Positions 17,597-27,618 of a stretch of 64,000 bases of DNA are shown here, one piece after another. Both the position numbers and the translations under genes were made by a program. Positions within the stretch are counted from its first letter, which is position 1; the number at the start of each line of letters is the position of its first letter. The stretch is from Bradyrhizobium sp. LLZ17 (GTDB lineage Bacteria; Pseudomonadota; Alphaproteobacteria; Rhizobiales; Xanthobacteraceae), in NCBI RefSeq assembly GCF_041200145.1, contig NZ_CP165734.1, positions 4,278,001-4,342,000 of the forward strand. The letters run 5' to 3'. The notes beneath the pieces are model-generated. The model was given only the letters and a program-made list of their open reading frames with translations. It had not been told where the DNA came from and did not search any database.

Positions 17597-17854
17597 ATGT
17601 CGATCAAGACCAAAATTGCCGCTGTCGCTCTCGCTGCCCTCGCCGTGACCGGCGGCATCGTAACCACGACGTCGCAGGCCGAAGCCAAGCCGATCGGCTG
17701 GGCCATCGGTGCCGGCATCGCCACCGCCGCCATCGTCGGCACCGCGGTCGCTGCGAGCAGCCAGCCCTATTATTACGGCTATCACTGTTGCGGCTGGGTC
17801 GCCCAGTACAACGCCTTCGGCCAGTACGTCGGCAACGTTCGCACCTGCTATTGA
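17597..17854 (+). CDS. Small secreted protein with glycine-zipper-like segment
   Basis: 85 residues from ATG 17597 (MSIKTKIAAVALAALAVTGG). A signal peptide ends near SQAEAKP. A hydrophobic Gly/Ala stretch follows (IGWAIGAGIATAAIVGTAVA), then a Tyr/Cys-rich tail (YYYGYHCCGWVAQYNAFGQY). It resembles the protein at 7385-7690 in layout. Function unknown; probably an envelope protein. Confidence 0.75.
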   Translation: MSIKTKIAAVALAALAVTGGIVTTTSQAEAKPIGWAIGAGIATAAIVGTAVAASSQPYYYGYHCCGWVAQYNAFGQYVGNVRTCY

Positions 17855-17894
17855 TGTGAGAACCTGAGGCCGATCTCACGTGGATCCCGCGTCC

Positions 17895-17962
17895 GACACG
17901 GGCGCCTCATCCACCCCGTGTCGTGCCCCCGACCCCGCCCGGCTGTCCCCCCGGGCGGGGTC
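17895..17962 (+). terminator. Paired GC-rich hairpins, probable terminator
   Basis: Two stem-loops follow the small secreted gene. The first pairs GACACGGG (17895-17902) with CCCGTGTC (17915-17922). The second pairs 12 bases perfectly, GACCCCGCCCGG (17931-17942) with CCGGGCGGGGTC (17951-17962), around an 8-base loop, then AACCGTTTT. The weak T-tract is usual in high-GC genomes. Confidence 0.75.
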
Positions 17963-18046
17963 AACCGTTTTGGCGACCAGAATTTGTTGCAGTCCCGTCA
18001 CACAAGGATGCGAACCATCTTCCACGACATTCTGTACTCGTTGCTA

Positions 18047-18063
18047 TTAAGAACCATTCGCAA
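18047..18063. promoter_or_regulatory. Candidate Irr (iron control element)-like box
   Basis: TTAAGAACCATTCGCAA matches the rhizobial ICE consensus TTTAGAA-N3-TTCTAAA at 11 of 14 fixed positions. It lies about 115 bp before the porin start. Irr controls iron genes in Bradyrhizobium. A Fur-like reading of the reverse strand is also possible. One short imperfect match is weak evidence. Confidence 0.35.
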
Positions 18064-18178
18064 TAAGGTTTGCAGCAAGCGCAGGGGCTTGGGACTAAAT
18101 CCCCTTGCATCGAGATCATCTCGTCGGATCGGACAATCAGCCGGACCCTGATGACAGGAGCGCCGCGAATCGGCAGGG

Positions 18179-20215
18179 ATGTCGGGGCGGCTGAGGCATA
18201 TTCGCGTTTGGGGGCGTGCGTTGACGTTGAGAGGGCATCGACACCGGTACTTGCGGACGGCCGCGGCGGTCGCCACGGGCGTGCTGGTGCTGCCGAACCC
18301 GAGCCTTGCAGCCGACCTGCCGCTGAAGGCACCGGCGCTGAGGGCGGTCTATGACTGGACCGGCCTCTATATCGGCGCGCATACCGGTTTCACCCGCGGA
18401 ACGTCCTCGGCGACGTTGACCGATCCCACGGTCGCCACCGACAAAAATGTCTTCACCGGCGCGACCGGCGGCGTGCAGGCCGGTTACAATTGGCGCCTCA
18501 ACTCGGGCCTGCTGCTTGGTGTCGAAGGCGACATCTCCTTTCCGAACTATTTGCCCTCCAACCACGTGGTGTCGTCGGCGACCACCGCGCTGTCAAGCGC
18601 GGAGGAGCGCTGGGATTATGTCGCAACTCTGCGCGCGCGCCTGGGCTACAGCACCGGCGCCTGGCTGTTCTACGCGACCGGCGGCGCGGCCTTTGCCGGC
18701 GAACGCTTTCTCTCGACGCCCACCGGTGGCAACGAAGACAAGGTTCTGAACACGCGGTTCGGCTGGGTGGCCGGCGCTGGCGTCGAATACGCGTTCGCAC
18801 CGCATTGGAGCGCGCGGCTCGAATATCTCTACAGCAAGTTCGAGAACGCCAACGTCACCTTCCCCACGGGCGCGCAATATTCGTCGTCGATGGACTTCCA
18901 GAGCCTGCGGATCGGGCTCAATCGCAAGATCGATTGGCCGGGCGTGCCGAGCTACGATCCCAAGAGCTCGTTGGCCAATACCGAATCGGATCGCTGGGAG
19001 ATTCACGGCCAGGGCACTTATCTGCCGCAGGGGTATCCCTCCTTCCCTGCCCGCTACAGCGGCGCGAACTCCCTGTCGCCTTCGGCGCAGGCCAAGGCGA
19101 CCTGGAGCAACAGCCTGTTTCTGAACGCGCGGCTGTGGGAGGGCGGTGAGGTCTACTACAATCCGGAGCTGCTTCAGGGATTTGGGCTGAACGATACGGT
19201 GGGCGCAGCCGGTTTCCCGAGTGGCGAAGCGCAGAAGTCGAACTTCCCCTACCCGCACTACAACACCTCGCGTCTTTTCCTGCGCCAGACCTTTGGCTTT
19301 GGCGGCGAGCAGGAGGAGCTTGCGAGCGGCCAGTTGCAGCTTGCAGAGAAGGTCGACGTCTCCCGCCTCACGCTGCAGGCCGGCAAGTTCGCCGTGACCG
19401 ACGTGTTCGACGGCAATGCTTACGCCAAGGACACGCGCAAGGATTTCATGAACTGGTCGATATGGGCGCCGGGCGCCTTCGACTATTCCGCCGACAAGGT
19501 CGGACTCACCTACGGCGTCACCGCCGAGCTCAACCAGAAGCAATGGGCCGTGCGCGGTGGCTATTTCCTGATGGTCGCGGAATCCAATTCAAATCATTTC
19601 GACACCAGGGTGCCGGAGCGCGGTCAATACGTGGTCGAGCTCGAGACGCGCTATTCACTGTTCTCGCAGCCCGGCAAGATCCGAACCATGGGTTGGGTCG
19701 ACAGCGCCAATATGGGCAGCTTCCGCGAAACGCTGGACAATCCTGCGCTCAACCTCGACATCACGCAGACCCGGCGCGGCCGCATCAAGGTCGGCTATGT
19801 CGTCAATCTCGAACAGGCCATCACCGACGATGTCGGACTGTTCGGCCGCTGGAGCTGGAACGACGGCAAGACCGAAACGCTCGCCTTCACGGATATCAAC
19901 AGCAGCCTGTCCGCCGGGCTGTCGATCAAGGGCGCGAAATGGGGCCGGCCCGACGACGTGATCGGCATCGGCGGCGCAGTCAACGCCATCTCCCAAGACT
20001 ATCGCGATTTCCTGGCCGCCGGCGGGCTCGGCGTTCTCGTTGGCGATGGTGCCCTCAACTACCGCAAGGAGCGCATCCTCGAGACCTATTACGCCTACGC
20101 GCTGAATAAGAATCTGACCCTCACCGCCGACTACCAGCTCATCGTCAACCCCGCCTACAACGCCGACCGCGGGCCGGTGTCGGTGATCTCGGGAAGGCTG
20201 CACGGCGAGTTCTGA
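18179..20215 (+). CDS. Fusion outer-membrane protein: Omp25/RopB-like barrel plus OprB-type porin
   Basis: 678 residues. A signal peptide ends near PSLAADLPLKAP. Residues about 50-255 form an Omp25/RopB/Omp31-like eight-strand barrel (YDWTGLYIGAHTGF, GVQAGYNWRLNSGLLLGVEG, then VAGAGVEYAFAPHWSARLEY). Residues about 270-678 match the carbohydrate-selective OprB porin (ERWEIHGQGTY-like start DRWEIHGQGTYLPQGYP, SLFLNARLWEGGEVYYNPEL, RLFLRQTFGFGGEQEEL, then GGYFLMVAESNSNHF). The protein ends with an aromatic residue (HGEF), as outer-membrane proteins do. It should let sugars or other small polar molecules across the outer membrane. Two barrel families in one chain are unusual, although the joint lies in one clean frame. 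Confidence 0.85.
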   Translation: MSGRLRHIRVWGRALTLRGHRHRYLRTAAAVATGVLVLPNPSLAADLPLKAPALRAVYDWTGLYIGAHTGFTRGTSSATLTDPTVATDKNVFTGATGGVQAGYNWRLNSGLLLGVEGDISFPNYLPSNHVVSSATTALSSAEERWDYVATLRARLGYSTGAWLFYATGGAAFAGERFLSTPTGGNEDKVLNTRFGWVAGAGVEYAFAPHWSARLEYLYSKFENANVTFPTGAQYSSSMDFQSLRIGLNRKIDWPGVPSYDPKSSLANTESDRWEIHGQGTYLPQGYPSFPARYSGANSLSPSAQAKATWSNSLFLNARLWEGGEVYYNPELLQGFGLNDTVGAAGFPSGEAQKSNFPYPHYNTSRLFLRQTFGFGGEQEELASGQLQLAEKVDVSRLTLQAGKFAVTDVFDGNAYAKDTRKDFMNWSIWAPGAFDYSADKVGLTYGVTAELNQKQWAVRGGYFLMVAESNSNHFDTRVPERGQYVVELETRYSLFSQPGKIRTMGWVDSANMGSFRETLDNPALNLDITQTRRGRIKVGYVVNLEQAITDDVGLFGRWSWNDGKTETLAFTDINSSLSAGLSIKGAKWGRPDDVIGIGGAVNAISQDYRDFLAAGGLGVLVGDGALNYRKERILETYYAYALNKNLTLTADYQLIVNPAYNADRGPVSVISGRLHGEF

Positions 20216-20236
20216 GCGCGGCCGGCTACCCGCTCC

Positions 20237-22311
20237 TTACGCGGCCCGGATCGCGTCCAGGAATTTTCCGACCTCGACCTTGAGGCGGCTGCTCTCGCCG
20301 GACAGCGACTTTGCTGCCGCGAGCACATGGGAGGACGCCGATCCGGTCTGGCTTGCGCCGCGCTGCACGTCGACGATGCTTGCCGAGACCTGCTGGGTGC
20401 CCCGCGCCGCCTGCTGCACGTTGCGGGAGATCTCCCGCGTTGCCGCGCCCTGCTCCTCGACCGCCGAGGCAATCGCCGAGGCGATCTCGGACATGCGGGT
20501 GATGGTATCGCCGATCGTCTTGATCGCGCCGACGGAATCGCCGGTCGCCGTCTGGATTCCCGTGATCTGCTGGCTGATCTCGCCGGTGGCCTTGGCGGTC
20601 TGCTCGGCGAGCGCCTTGACCTCGGACGCCACCACGGCGAAGCCGCGTCCGGCCTCGCCGGCGCGCGCCGCCTCGATGGTGGCATTGAGCGCGAGCAGAT
20701 TGGTCTGGGCCGCGATCTGGCTGATGAGTTCGACGACATCGCCGATGCGGCCGGCGGCCTTGGCCAACTCGCCGACATGATCGTTGGTCCGCCCGGCCTG
20801 CTGCACCGCTTCGCCGGCGATGCGGGCCGAGTCCTGGACCTGCCGGCTGATCTCGTCGACCGAGGACGCCATTTCCTCGGCGGCCGCGGCAACGGTCTGA
20901 ACATTGGTGGAGGCCTGTTCGGACGCGGCCGCAACCGTCGCCGTGACCTGCTCCGATTGTTCGGCCGTGCTCGTCAGCGTTCCCGCGGATGTCTCCAGCT
21001 CCGAAGATGCCGAGGACACGGTGTTGATGACGTCGCCGATCATGGCTTCGAACTCGCGCGCGATCTGGTCCATGCGCTGGCTGCGCCTGAGCTTTGCCTC
21101 AGCCTCGATTGCGGCGGCCTCGTCGGCGGATTTCTGAGCGACGAGAGAGTCCTTGAAGTGCTGGAGCGAGCCCGCGACCTGGCCGATCTCGTCATTGCGG
21201 CCGGTTGCGGGAATCTCGACCGTGTGCTGTCCGGCGGCGAGCGCTGCGATCACGTCGGCGATCCGGCTGAGCGGCGTCACCACGCGGCTGCGCAGCATCA
21301 TGGTCACGCCGCCGAGCGTCCCGAGCAGCGCCAACACCGCCACGCCGGCGAGCGCGAGCATCGCCAGCGCGCCATCGCGCGCGGCGGAGGCGCGGTCAGC
21401 CGCTTCCGCCAGCGCGGCGTCACGCACGCCGTAGAACATCTGGATGGCGGGCACGATGACGTTCGCCAGCTCGTCGGCGTTGATGCCATACTTGCCGTCG
21501 CTATGGGCCGCGGGCATCTCCTTGTCCACGACGAGCGCTGCTTTGCCGAAATAGGATCCGTCGCCGCCTTCAGCGCGGTGGCAATGCGGGACGGGCTTCC
21601 GAGCTGGTCGATGCCGGCCTCGATGCGATCGCGGTCGGCCTCGACACGCCCCTGCATGCGATCCATCAGCGAGAATTCGGCCATGGTGAGCGGTCGATGC
21701 GCGCTCAGTGCCGGCGACAACGACGCGGCGCGGCTGCCGGCCGAGACGCGCAGATCCTGTGCGGTTCGCGCCAGGCTCAACAGCGCAGCAAGCGAGGAAT
21801 CGGCATTGATGACCTCCGCTTCGAGCCGGTTCATGATCGGCTCGATATTGCCGATGACCTCGGCAACGCCGGGCAGGAAGCCCTTGATCACGGCGCTGTC
21901 GCGCGCCGCCAGCGGAACGGCCATCGCACGATCTGCCGCCGAATAGATATCCTTGAGCCGCCGCGCGGTACGGTCCAGCTTTTCGATCATCGGTCCGGAA
22001 TCATTCAGCACCATGAGAGCGCGCCTTGCGCCCTCGAATGCGGCATCGGCCGCCTTCGCCGCCTTCGCGGCAGCTTCGGTCTGGGGCTGCGTCGCAGTCC
22101 CCTCCTGAAAGATCGGGGAGATGTAAGGGGCGCGAAGGCTGGCGACCTGTTGGCTCACCATCAGGGTCGCACCAAACGCCTCAACCGTCTTGATCGCGTC
22201 GGAGCGGTTCGTGAAAATGCGCGTCTGGGGTACAAGCACCTCGGCGCCAAGGATGACTGCAAATACCGTCACCGTCAGCATCGATAGCGCGAAAAGCTTC
22301 CCAATTCGCAT
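20237..22311 (-). CDS. Methyl-accepting chemotaxis protein (one frameshift)
   Basis: About 691 residues once repaired. The N-terminal helix ([20 protein letters not shown]) and a second transmembrane segment ([20 protein letters not shown]) bound a helical periplasmic sensor of about 300 residues. A HAMP domain ([18 protein letters not shown]) and an MCP signalling domain follow, with the hairpin tip in [20 protein letters not shown] and [16 protein letters not shown]. It relays ligand binding to CheA/CheW. The frame breaks near 21551-21562 between LKAAT and [18 protein letters not shown]; one lost base restores it. ATG 22311 is the start. The ligand is unknown. Confidence 0.9.
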
Positions 22312-22543
22312 TGTGGTCCCCGAATACATGTCTGCAATGCCGGAAAAATAGCGGCTGCGGGCTAAGGCCCCGTTAAGCAAGGGCAGCACCGTAGTTCCGC
22401 GGGGCTGTTCGAGAGCTCCGGGGCCGGGCGGAGGTTCCCTGGCATTGCGGGTGCGACAGAATTGGCCGGCAATTGCGCTCCAAATACCTATATCAACGCT
22501 TGGTCGCGTCACCAGCGCCACACCCACTTACCTCGGAACATCA

Positions 22544-23837
22544 ATGCTCTCGGTCGAACTCGTCGTCGTCGTCGTCCTGATCGTCATCAACGGCCTCCTG
22601 TCCATGTCCGAGCTGGCCGTGGTGTCGTCGCGTCCGGCCCGGCTCTCGATGCTCGCCGCCAAGGGCGTGCGCGGCGCCGAGCGGGCGCTGCGTCTTGCGG
22701 CCGATCCCGGCAAATTCCTCTCGACGGTGCAGATCGGGATCACGCTGGTGGGTGTACCTCGGGCGCGTTCTCGGGCGCGACGCTCGGGCAGCGGTTGACG
22801 CAATGGCTGCTCGAGCTCGGGCTGTCGGTAGGCATCGCCGACATCGTCGGCGTCGGCATCGTGGTCACGCTGATCACCTATGCGACCCTGATCGTCGGCG
22901 AGCTGGTGCCAAAGCAGGTGGCGCTGCGCGATCCCGAAAGCATCGCGGTCAAGGTCGCGCCCGCGCTGGACTGGCTCGCAACGATCTCGCTGCCGCTCGT
23001 TTTCCTTCTTGATATTTCAGGCAAGCTGATCCTCGCGCTGCTCGGCAGCGGCGGCAAGGCTGAGGAAAAGGTCTCGGAAGACGAGATCCATCATCTCGTC
23101 AGCGAGGCCGAGAACGCCGGCGTGCTCGAGCCCGGCGAGAAGGAGATGATCGCCGGCGTGATGCGGCTCGGCGACCGGCCGGTCGGCGCCCTGATGACCC
23201 CGCGCACCGAGGTGGACGAGATCGACCTCAACGATGATCCGGAGACCATTCGCAAGATCATCGCGGAGAGCCCGCATTCGCGCTTTCCCGCTTCAGACGG
23301 CGACCGCGACCAGCCGCTCGGCGTGCTCCAAGCCAAGGACCTGCTGGTCGCCTATATGAACGACCGCACGCCCGACCTGCGGCCGCTGGTCCGCGAAGCG
23401 CCGAGCATTCCCGCCTCGGCGGATGCGCGCGATGTGCTCGCGATCCTGAGGGCTGCGCCGGTCCATGTCGGGTTCGTTTACGACGAGTACGGCGCCTTCG
23501 AAGGCGTGGTCACGGCAGCCGATATTTTGGAATCGATCGTCGGCGCCTTCCATTCCGAGGAAGGGCCGCCGGAGCCGGCTTACGTCAGACGCGCGGACGA
23601 CTCGCTGCTGGTCTCAGGCTGGATGCCGGTCGACGAATTCGGCGATCTGCTCGGCATCGAACTGCCGCCGCACCGCTATCACACCGTGGCCGGCCTGGCG
23701 CTGCAACAATTCAACGCGCTGCCCAATGTCGGCGACGCCTTCGATTTCGGCAGCTGGCATATCGAAGTGGTCGATCTCGACGGCCGGAGGATCGACAAGA
23801 TCTGGCAAGCCGGCGCAGCGAGGCGGAGGCGGCGTGA
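22544..23837 (+). CDS. CorC/HlyC-family protein with DUF21 and CBS domains (one frameshift, end uncertain)
   Basis: An inner-membrane protein of the hemolysin-C/CorC (YfjD) group linked to Mg/Co export. ATG 22544 starts MLSVELVVVVVLIVINGLLS. The DUF21 membrane part (ITYATLIVGELVPKQVALRD) is followed by two CBS domains (VGALMTPRTEVDEIDL; VHVGFVYDEYGAFEGVVTAA) and a CorC_HlyC domain (SGWMPVDEFGDLLGIELPPH to VVDLDGRRIDKIWQ). The frame breaks at 22757-22758 between QIGITLVGV and SGAFSGATLG (one base lost). The same frame then has no stop until 24345, running through a palindromic repeat. The family normally ends near DKIWQ, so I place the end at a TGA at 23837 in another frame and suspect a second lost base. 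Confidence 0.8.
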
Positions 23838-23860
23838 GTTGGCGGGCGTTGAAACTCTTC

Positions 23861-24012
23861 CCTTCTCCCCTTGTGGGAGAAGGTGGCGCGAAGCGCCGGA
23901 TGAGGGGTCTCTATCCGCTCAATCAATTGATGGTTGGAGTCGCCGAGACAACCCCTCACCCGTCTCGCCGCTACGCGGCGAGCCACCCTCTCCCACAAGC
24001 AAGGGGAGAGGG
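23861..24012. repeat. Palindromic intergenic repeat, family C
   Basis: Begins CTTCTCCCCTTGTGGGAGAA, contains GGCGCGAAGCGCC and GCCGCTACGCGGCG inner hairpins, and ends CCCTCTCCCACAAG with GGGGAGAGGG. The outer arms are inverted copies. Close relative of 28444-28590. Confidence 0.9.
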
Positions 24013-24021
24013 AAAACAGCC

Positions 24022-24261
24022 TCACCCAAACCTCACCCCAATCCGCTTTTCCTTGCGCCAGACCACGGTGCACGCCAAATGCACTGCGTCGGCCTGAATG
24101 ACCAGGGTGAAGTGCTCGGGGATGCCGAGCGGGCTGGTGACGTCGAGTGCTGCGCCGGTCTCCGAGAAATTGCGGACCGTGCAATCGATCGCGCCGCCGC
24201 CGAACTCGATCGTTCCGGCCTTCAGCACGCGGTGCCTGGATTTGTCGCGTCGTTCGTTCAT
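24022..24261 (-). CDS. PilZ-domain protein
   Basis: 79 residues, a single PilZ domain. The c-di-GMP-binding signature is present: an Arg-rich start (RRDKSRHRVLKAG) and NFSETGAAL, matching [D/N]xSxxG. It ends with the beta-strand VVWRKEKRIGVRFG. It probably senses cyclic di-GMP in the cytosol and acts on a partner protein; the partner is not evident here. Confidence 0.9.
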   Translation of the reverse strand: MNERRDKSRHRVLKAGTIEFGGGAIDCTVRNFSETGAALDVTSPLGIPEHFTLVIQADAVHLACTVVWRKEKRIGVRFG

Positions 24262-24366
24262 GGGCCAAGCCTACACCCAAAGTTGAATCAAACGTTTAGC
24301 ACCAGCCCTGCTCGCAAAGAATTTACGCGGGGCCAACCGGCGTGATCCCAACGCATAGCCGGGCTT

Positions 24367-26074
24367 TCACGGCGCCGGCTGGAACGTATCCACCTGCGCC
24401 ATCCGCCAGGCGTCGCGGAAGCGCGGGTCTTCCGTGCCTTCGAGCAGTTCGCCCGGGCGCAGCGACGGATAGAGCTGTGCAAAGGATTTCACCTGAGTCG
24501 TCGATGTCCGCTGGCTGAAGTGGATCGGGCGCAGCTGCTGCGGATGTTGCAGACCGGCCGCGGCAATCAGCTCGGTCAACGAGTGCAGCGTGGCGAGATG
24601 ATAATTGTGCACGCGATCGATCTTGAGCGGCACATAGAGCGCGCGCGCGCGTCGGGTCCTGCGTCGCGACACCGGTCGGGCAGCGGTCGGTGTGGCAGCT
24701 CAGCGACTGGATGCAGCCGAGCGAGAACATGAAGCCGCGCGCCGAATTGCACCAGTCGGCGCCGATCGCCATGGCGCGGGCCATGTCGAAGGCGGTGGCG
24801 ATCTTGCCGGAGGCGCCGAGCTTGATGCGGTCGCGCGCATTGATGCCGATCAGCGCATTGTGGACGAAATTGACGCCCTCGCGCATCGGCATGCCCAGAT
24901 GATCCATGAACTCCAAAGGCGCGGCGCCGGTGCCGCCCTCATTGCCGTCGACCACGATGAAATCCGGATAGATGCCGGTCTGCAGCATCGCCTTGCAGAT
25001 CGCCAGGAACTCCCAGGGGTGGCCGATGCAAAGCTTGAACCCGGTCGGCTTGCCGCCGGACAGCCTGCGCATCTCCGCGATGAACTGCATCATCCCGACC
25101 GGCGTGGAGAAGGCGCGATGCGAGGCCGGCGAGATGCAGTCCTCGCCCATCGCAACGCCGCGGATCTTCGAGATCTCCTCCGAGACCTTCGCCGCCGGCA
25201 GCACGCCGCCATGGCCGGGCTTGGCGCCCTGGCTGATCTTGAGCTCGACCATCTTGATCTGGTCCGTGCTGGCGACGCGTGCGAATGCCTCCGGATCGAA
25301 CGTGCCGTCGAGATGGCGGCAGCCGAAATAGCCGGAGCCGATCTCCCAGATGATGTCGCCGCCCATCTCCGCGTGGTAGGGGCTAAAGCCGCCCTCGCCG
25401 GTATCGTGCGCGAAGCCGCCCATTTTGGCGCCGGCGTTGAGCGCACGCACGGCATTCGGGCTGAGCGCGCCAAAGCTCATGGCGGAAATGTTGAACACCG
25501 AGGCGGAATAGGGCTTTGCGCAGTCCGGTCCGCCGATGGTGACCCGAAACTTCTCCTCGGCATGCGCCTGCGGCGACACCGAGTGATGCATCCACTCATA
25601 ACCCTCGCGGTAGACATCCTCCTGCGTGCCGAACGGCCGCTTGTCGAGCTGCATCTTGGCACGCTGGTAGACCACCGCGCGAATGTCGCGCGAGAACGGC
25701 ATGCCGTCCTTCTCGCTCTCGAAGAAATACTGCCGCATCTCCGGGCGAATTTCTTCGAGCAGGAAGCGGATGTGCGCCGAGATCGGGTAATTGCGCAGGA
25801 CCGCGTGGCCCTTCTGCATGAGATCGCGGACGCCCAGAGCCGTCAGGGCGCCGAAGATCACGATCGGGATCAGCAGGACGTCGAATATCTTGCGATCGGC
25901 GATGCCGATGCCGATCAGGAGCGCGGTGACGACCGCGCAGATGGTCAGGATGATGAAGCGCGGCGAGAATGGAAGCAGCAGGGTTTCCATGACCCCCTCT
26001 TCCGCCAGCGCCAGGCGTTTGGGCGATTGGGCTTTGGGCGATTCTTGCGTTTTGTTGTCGTCGGCCACGATCAC
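24367..26074 (-). CDS. FMN-binding glutamate synthase-family (GltB2-like) protein (one frameshift)
   Basis: About 570 residues. Two N-terminal hydrophobic helices (PRFIILTICAVVTALLIGIG and FDVLLIPIVIFGALTALG) precede a GltB FMN/[3Fe-4S] barrel domain: KMGGFAHDTGEGGFSPYH, KISQGAKPGHGGVLPAAKV, GNEGGTGAAP and the cluster cysteines in LGCIQSLSCHTDRCPTGVA. Unlike true GltB it has no glutaminase domain, so its substrate is unknown. The frame breaks in the GC dinucleotide run at 24639-24652 (PTRARAL joins YVPLKIDRVHNYHLATLHSL); loss of one GC unit fits. The start may be GTG 26074 or ATG 25990 (METLLLPFSP), the latter having GAGGGGGT upstream. Confidence 0.88.
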
Positions 26075-26235
26075 ATCCTCTCGCCAGCATGGGGCGGCAC
26101 GATAGGCCCGCGCCTGTCATACGGATATGACGCGGCGTATGTTTCAGGCTAGCGAATTCAGCCGAACCAAATCAATCAGCCCGATGGGCGGATTTTGCAG
26201 TGCAGCAGAGGGCGGGGATACGGAAGGTGGTGGCT

Positions 26236-26405
26236 GCAATCTCAGCCGTCGTCCCGGGCAAGCGCCAGCGCAGACCCGGGATCCATAAGCACAGGAAGGA
26301 GTTGCGGGACGAGGCTGGTGGTTACCAACCTTCGCATAACCACGGCCTGTGGTTATGCGTCCCGGATCGGCGCGCTTGTGGCGCGCTTGTCCGGACGCCG
26401 GCCGC
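26236..26405. repeat. Composite palindromic intergenic repeat
   Basis: The stretch between the glutamate synthase-like gene and the reductase (26075-26443) has no gene. It holds a repeat made of GTCCCGGGCAAGCGCCAGCG and TGCGTCCCGGATCGGCGCGC arms around a perfect inner hairpin, GCATAACCAC-GGCCT-GTGGTTATGC. This resembles other rhizobial intergenic mosaics. Confidence 0.65.
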
Positions 26406-26443
26406 CCTGGGGCAGACGGTCTGAGGACGAGAAGGCGCGGTCC

Positions 26444-27217
26444 TTACCGCTCGACGAACGCCTTCTCGATCACGAAATGGCCGGGCCTGTTGCCGGAGCC
26501 CTCGATGAAATCGCGGCCCTCGAACATCACCTTCAGCTCTTCGAGCATCCCCGGGCTGCCGCACATCATGACGCGGTCGGTTTCGATGTCGAGCGGACCC
26601 TGGCCGATGTCGTTGAAGATCTGCTCGGAGCTGATGAGGTCGGTGATGCGGCCCCGGTTCTTGAACGGCTCGCGGGTCACGGTCGGGTAATAAACCAGCT
26701 TGTCCGCGAGCAGCTCGCCGAACAGCTCGTCCTCGCGCAAGGACGCGACCAGCTTCTCGCCATAGGCGAGCTCGGAGACCTGACGGCAGCCATGGACCAG
26801 CACGATGGATTCAAACTGCTCGTACACGTCCGGGTCCTTGATCAGGCTCGCGAAGGGGGCGAGGCCGGTGCCGGTCGAGAGCAGCATCAGCCGCTTGCCG
26901 GGAATGAGGTTGTCGGTGATGAGCGTGCCGGTCGCCTTGCGGCCAACCAGGATGGTGTCGCCTTCCTTGATCTTCTGCAGGCGCGAGGTGAGCGGACCGT
27001 CCTGAACCTTGATCGAGAAGAACTCGAGCTCTTCCTCGTGATTGGCGCTCGCCATGCTGTAGGCGCGCAGCAGCGGCCGGCCCTCGACCTCGAGGCCGAT
27101 CATCGCGAACTGGCCGTTCTGGAAACGGAAGCCGGAATCGCGGGTGGCGCGGAAGCTGAACAAAGTGTCGGTCCAGTGCTGGACGGACAGAACCTTCTCT
27201 CGGTAAAACGCGCTCAT
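26444..27217 (-). CDS. fpr: Ferredoxin-NADP+ reductase
   Basis: 257 residues from ATG 27217 (MSAFYREKVLSVQHWT). FAD binding is seen in RPLLRAYSMASANHEE, NADP binding in LLSTGTGLAPFASLI and the MMCGSPGM segment, and the chain ends FVIEKAFVER, as in bacterial Fpr. It moves electrons between NADPH and ferredoxin or flavodoxin in the cytosol. It is followed by a single-gene terminator region and is divergent from an ATP-grasp gene. Confidence 0.93.
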   Translation of the reverse strand: MSAFYREKVLSVQHWTDTLFSFRATRDSGFRFQNGQFAMIGLEVEGRPLLRAYSMASANHEEELEFFSIKVQDGPLTSRLQKIKEGDTILVGRKATGTLITDNLIPGKRLMLLSTGTGLAPFASLIKDPDVYEQFESIVLVHGCRQVSELAYGEKLVASLREDELFGELLADKLVYYPTVTREPFKNRGRITDLISSEQIFNDIGQGPLDIETDRVMMCGSPGMLEELKVMFEGRDFIEGSGNRPGHFVIEKAFVER

Positions 27218-27618
27218 GATTTTCGATATTCCGAATAGTTGCGGTTTTGAACAAAGCGTTGCCCTGCCCCTGAAGCGAGGCGAACACCACTTGCCATTGC
27301 GGCGGATTCCTCGCGGAGGATTTCCTGACGGAGGATTTCTTGGCTGTGATCTACGCCATTGAAGCCAATAATCAACCTCGTTTCGGATGCAATTGATGCC
27401 GATCAAACCGGCATTGCGGTGGAATTGGACGCATTATTCATGAATCTGCTACCAGCCGCGCGCGCAGGGCAATTTCTTTTCCCTGCGGGGCTCGATCGCA
27501 GCACTTAATTTCCGTCGCGCTCGCGAGAATTTCATTAAGAATAGCGCTGACTTTCACCCCTGTTTGGCGCCGTTTCCCGCATTTTTTGCGGCTTTTGGCG
27601 ACGGAATGATGGAAGCAT
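27218..27618. other. Intergenic region with a short direct repeat
   Basis: About 400 bp without a gene, AT-richer than its surroundings. A direct repeat GGAGGATTTC occurs twice (near 27315 and 27332), upstream of fpr on the reverse strand. It may hold regulatory sites for fpr; no known box is recognised. Confidence 0.5.

Noticed and set aside
24692..26152. Long forward frame opposite the GltB-like gene
   Set aside because: Antisense shadow; the reverse strand has the catalytic motifs.
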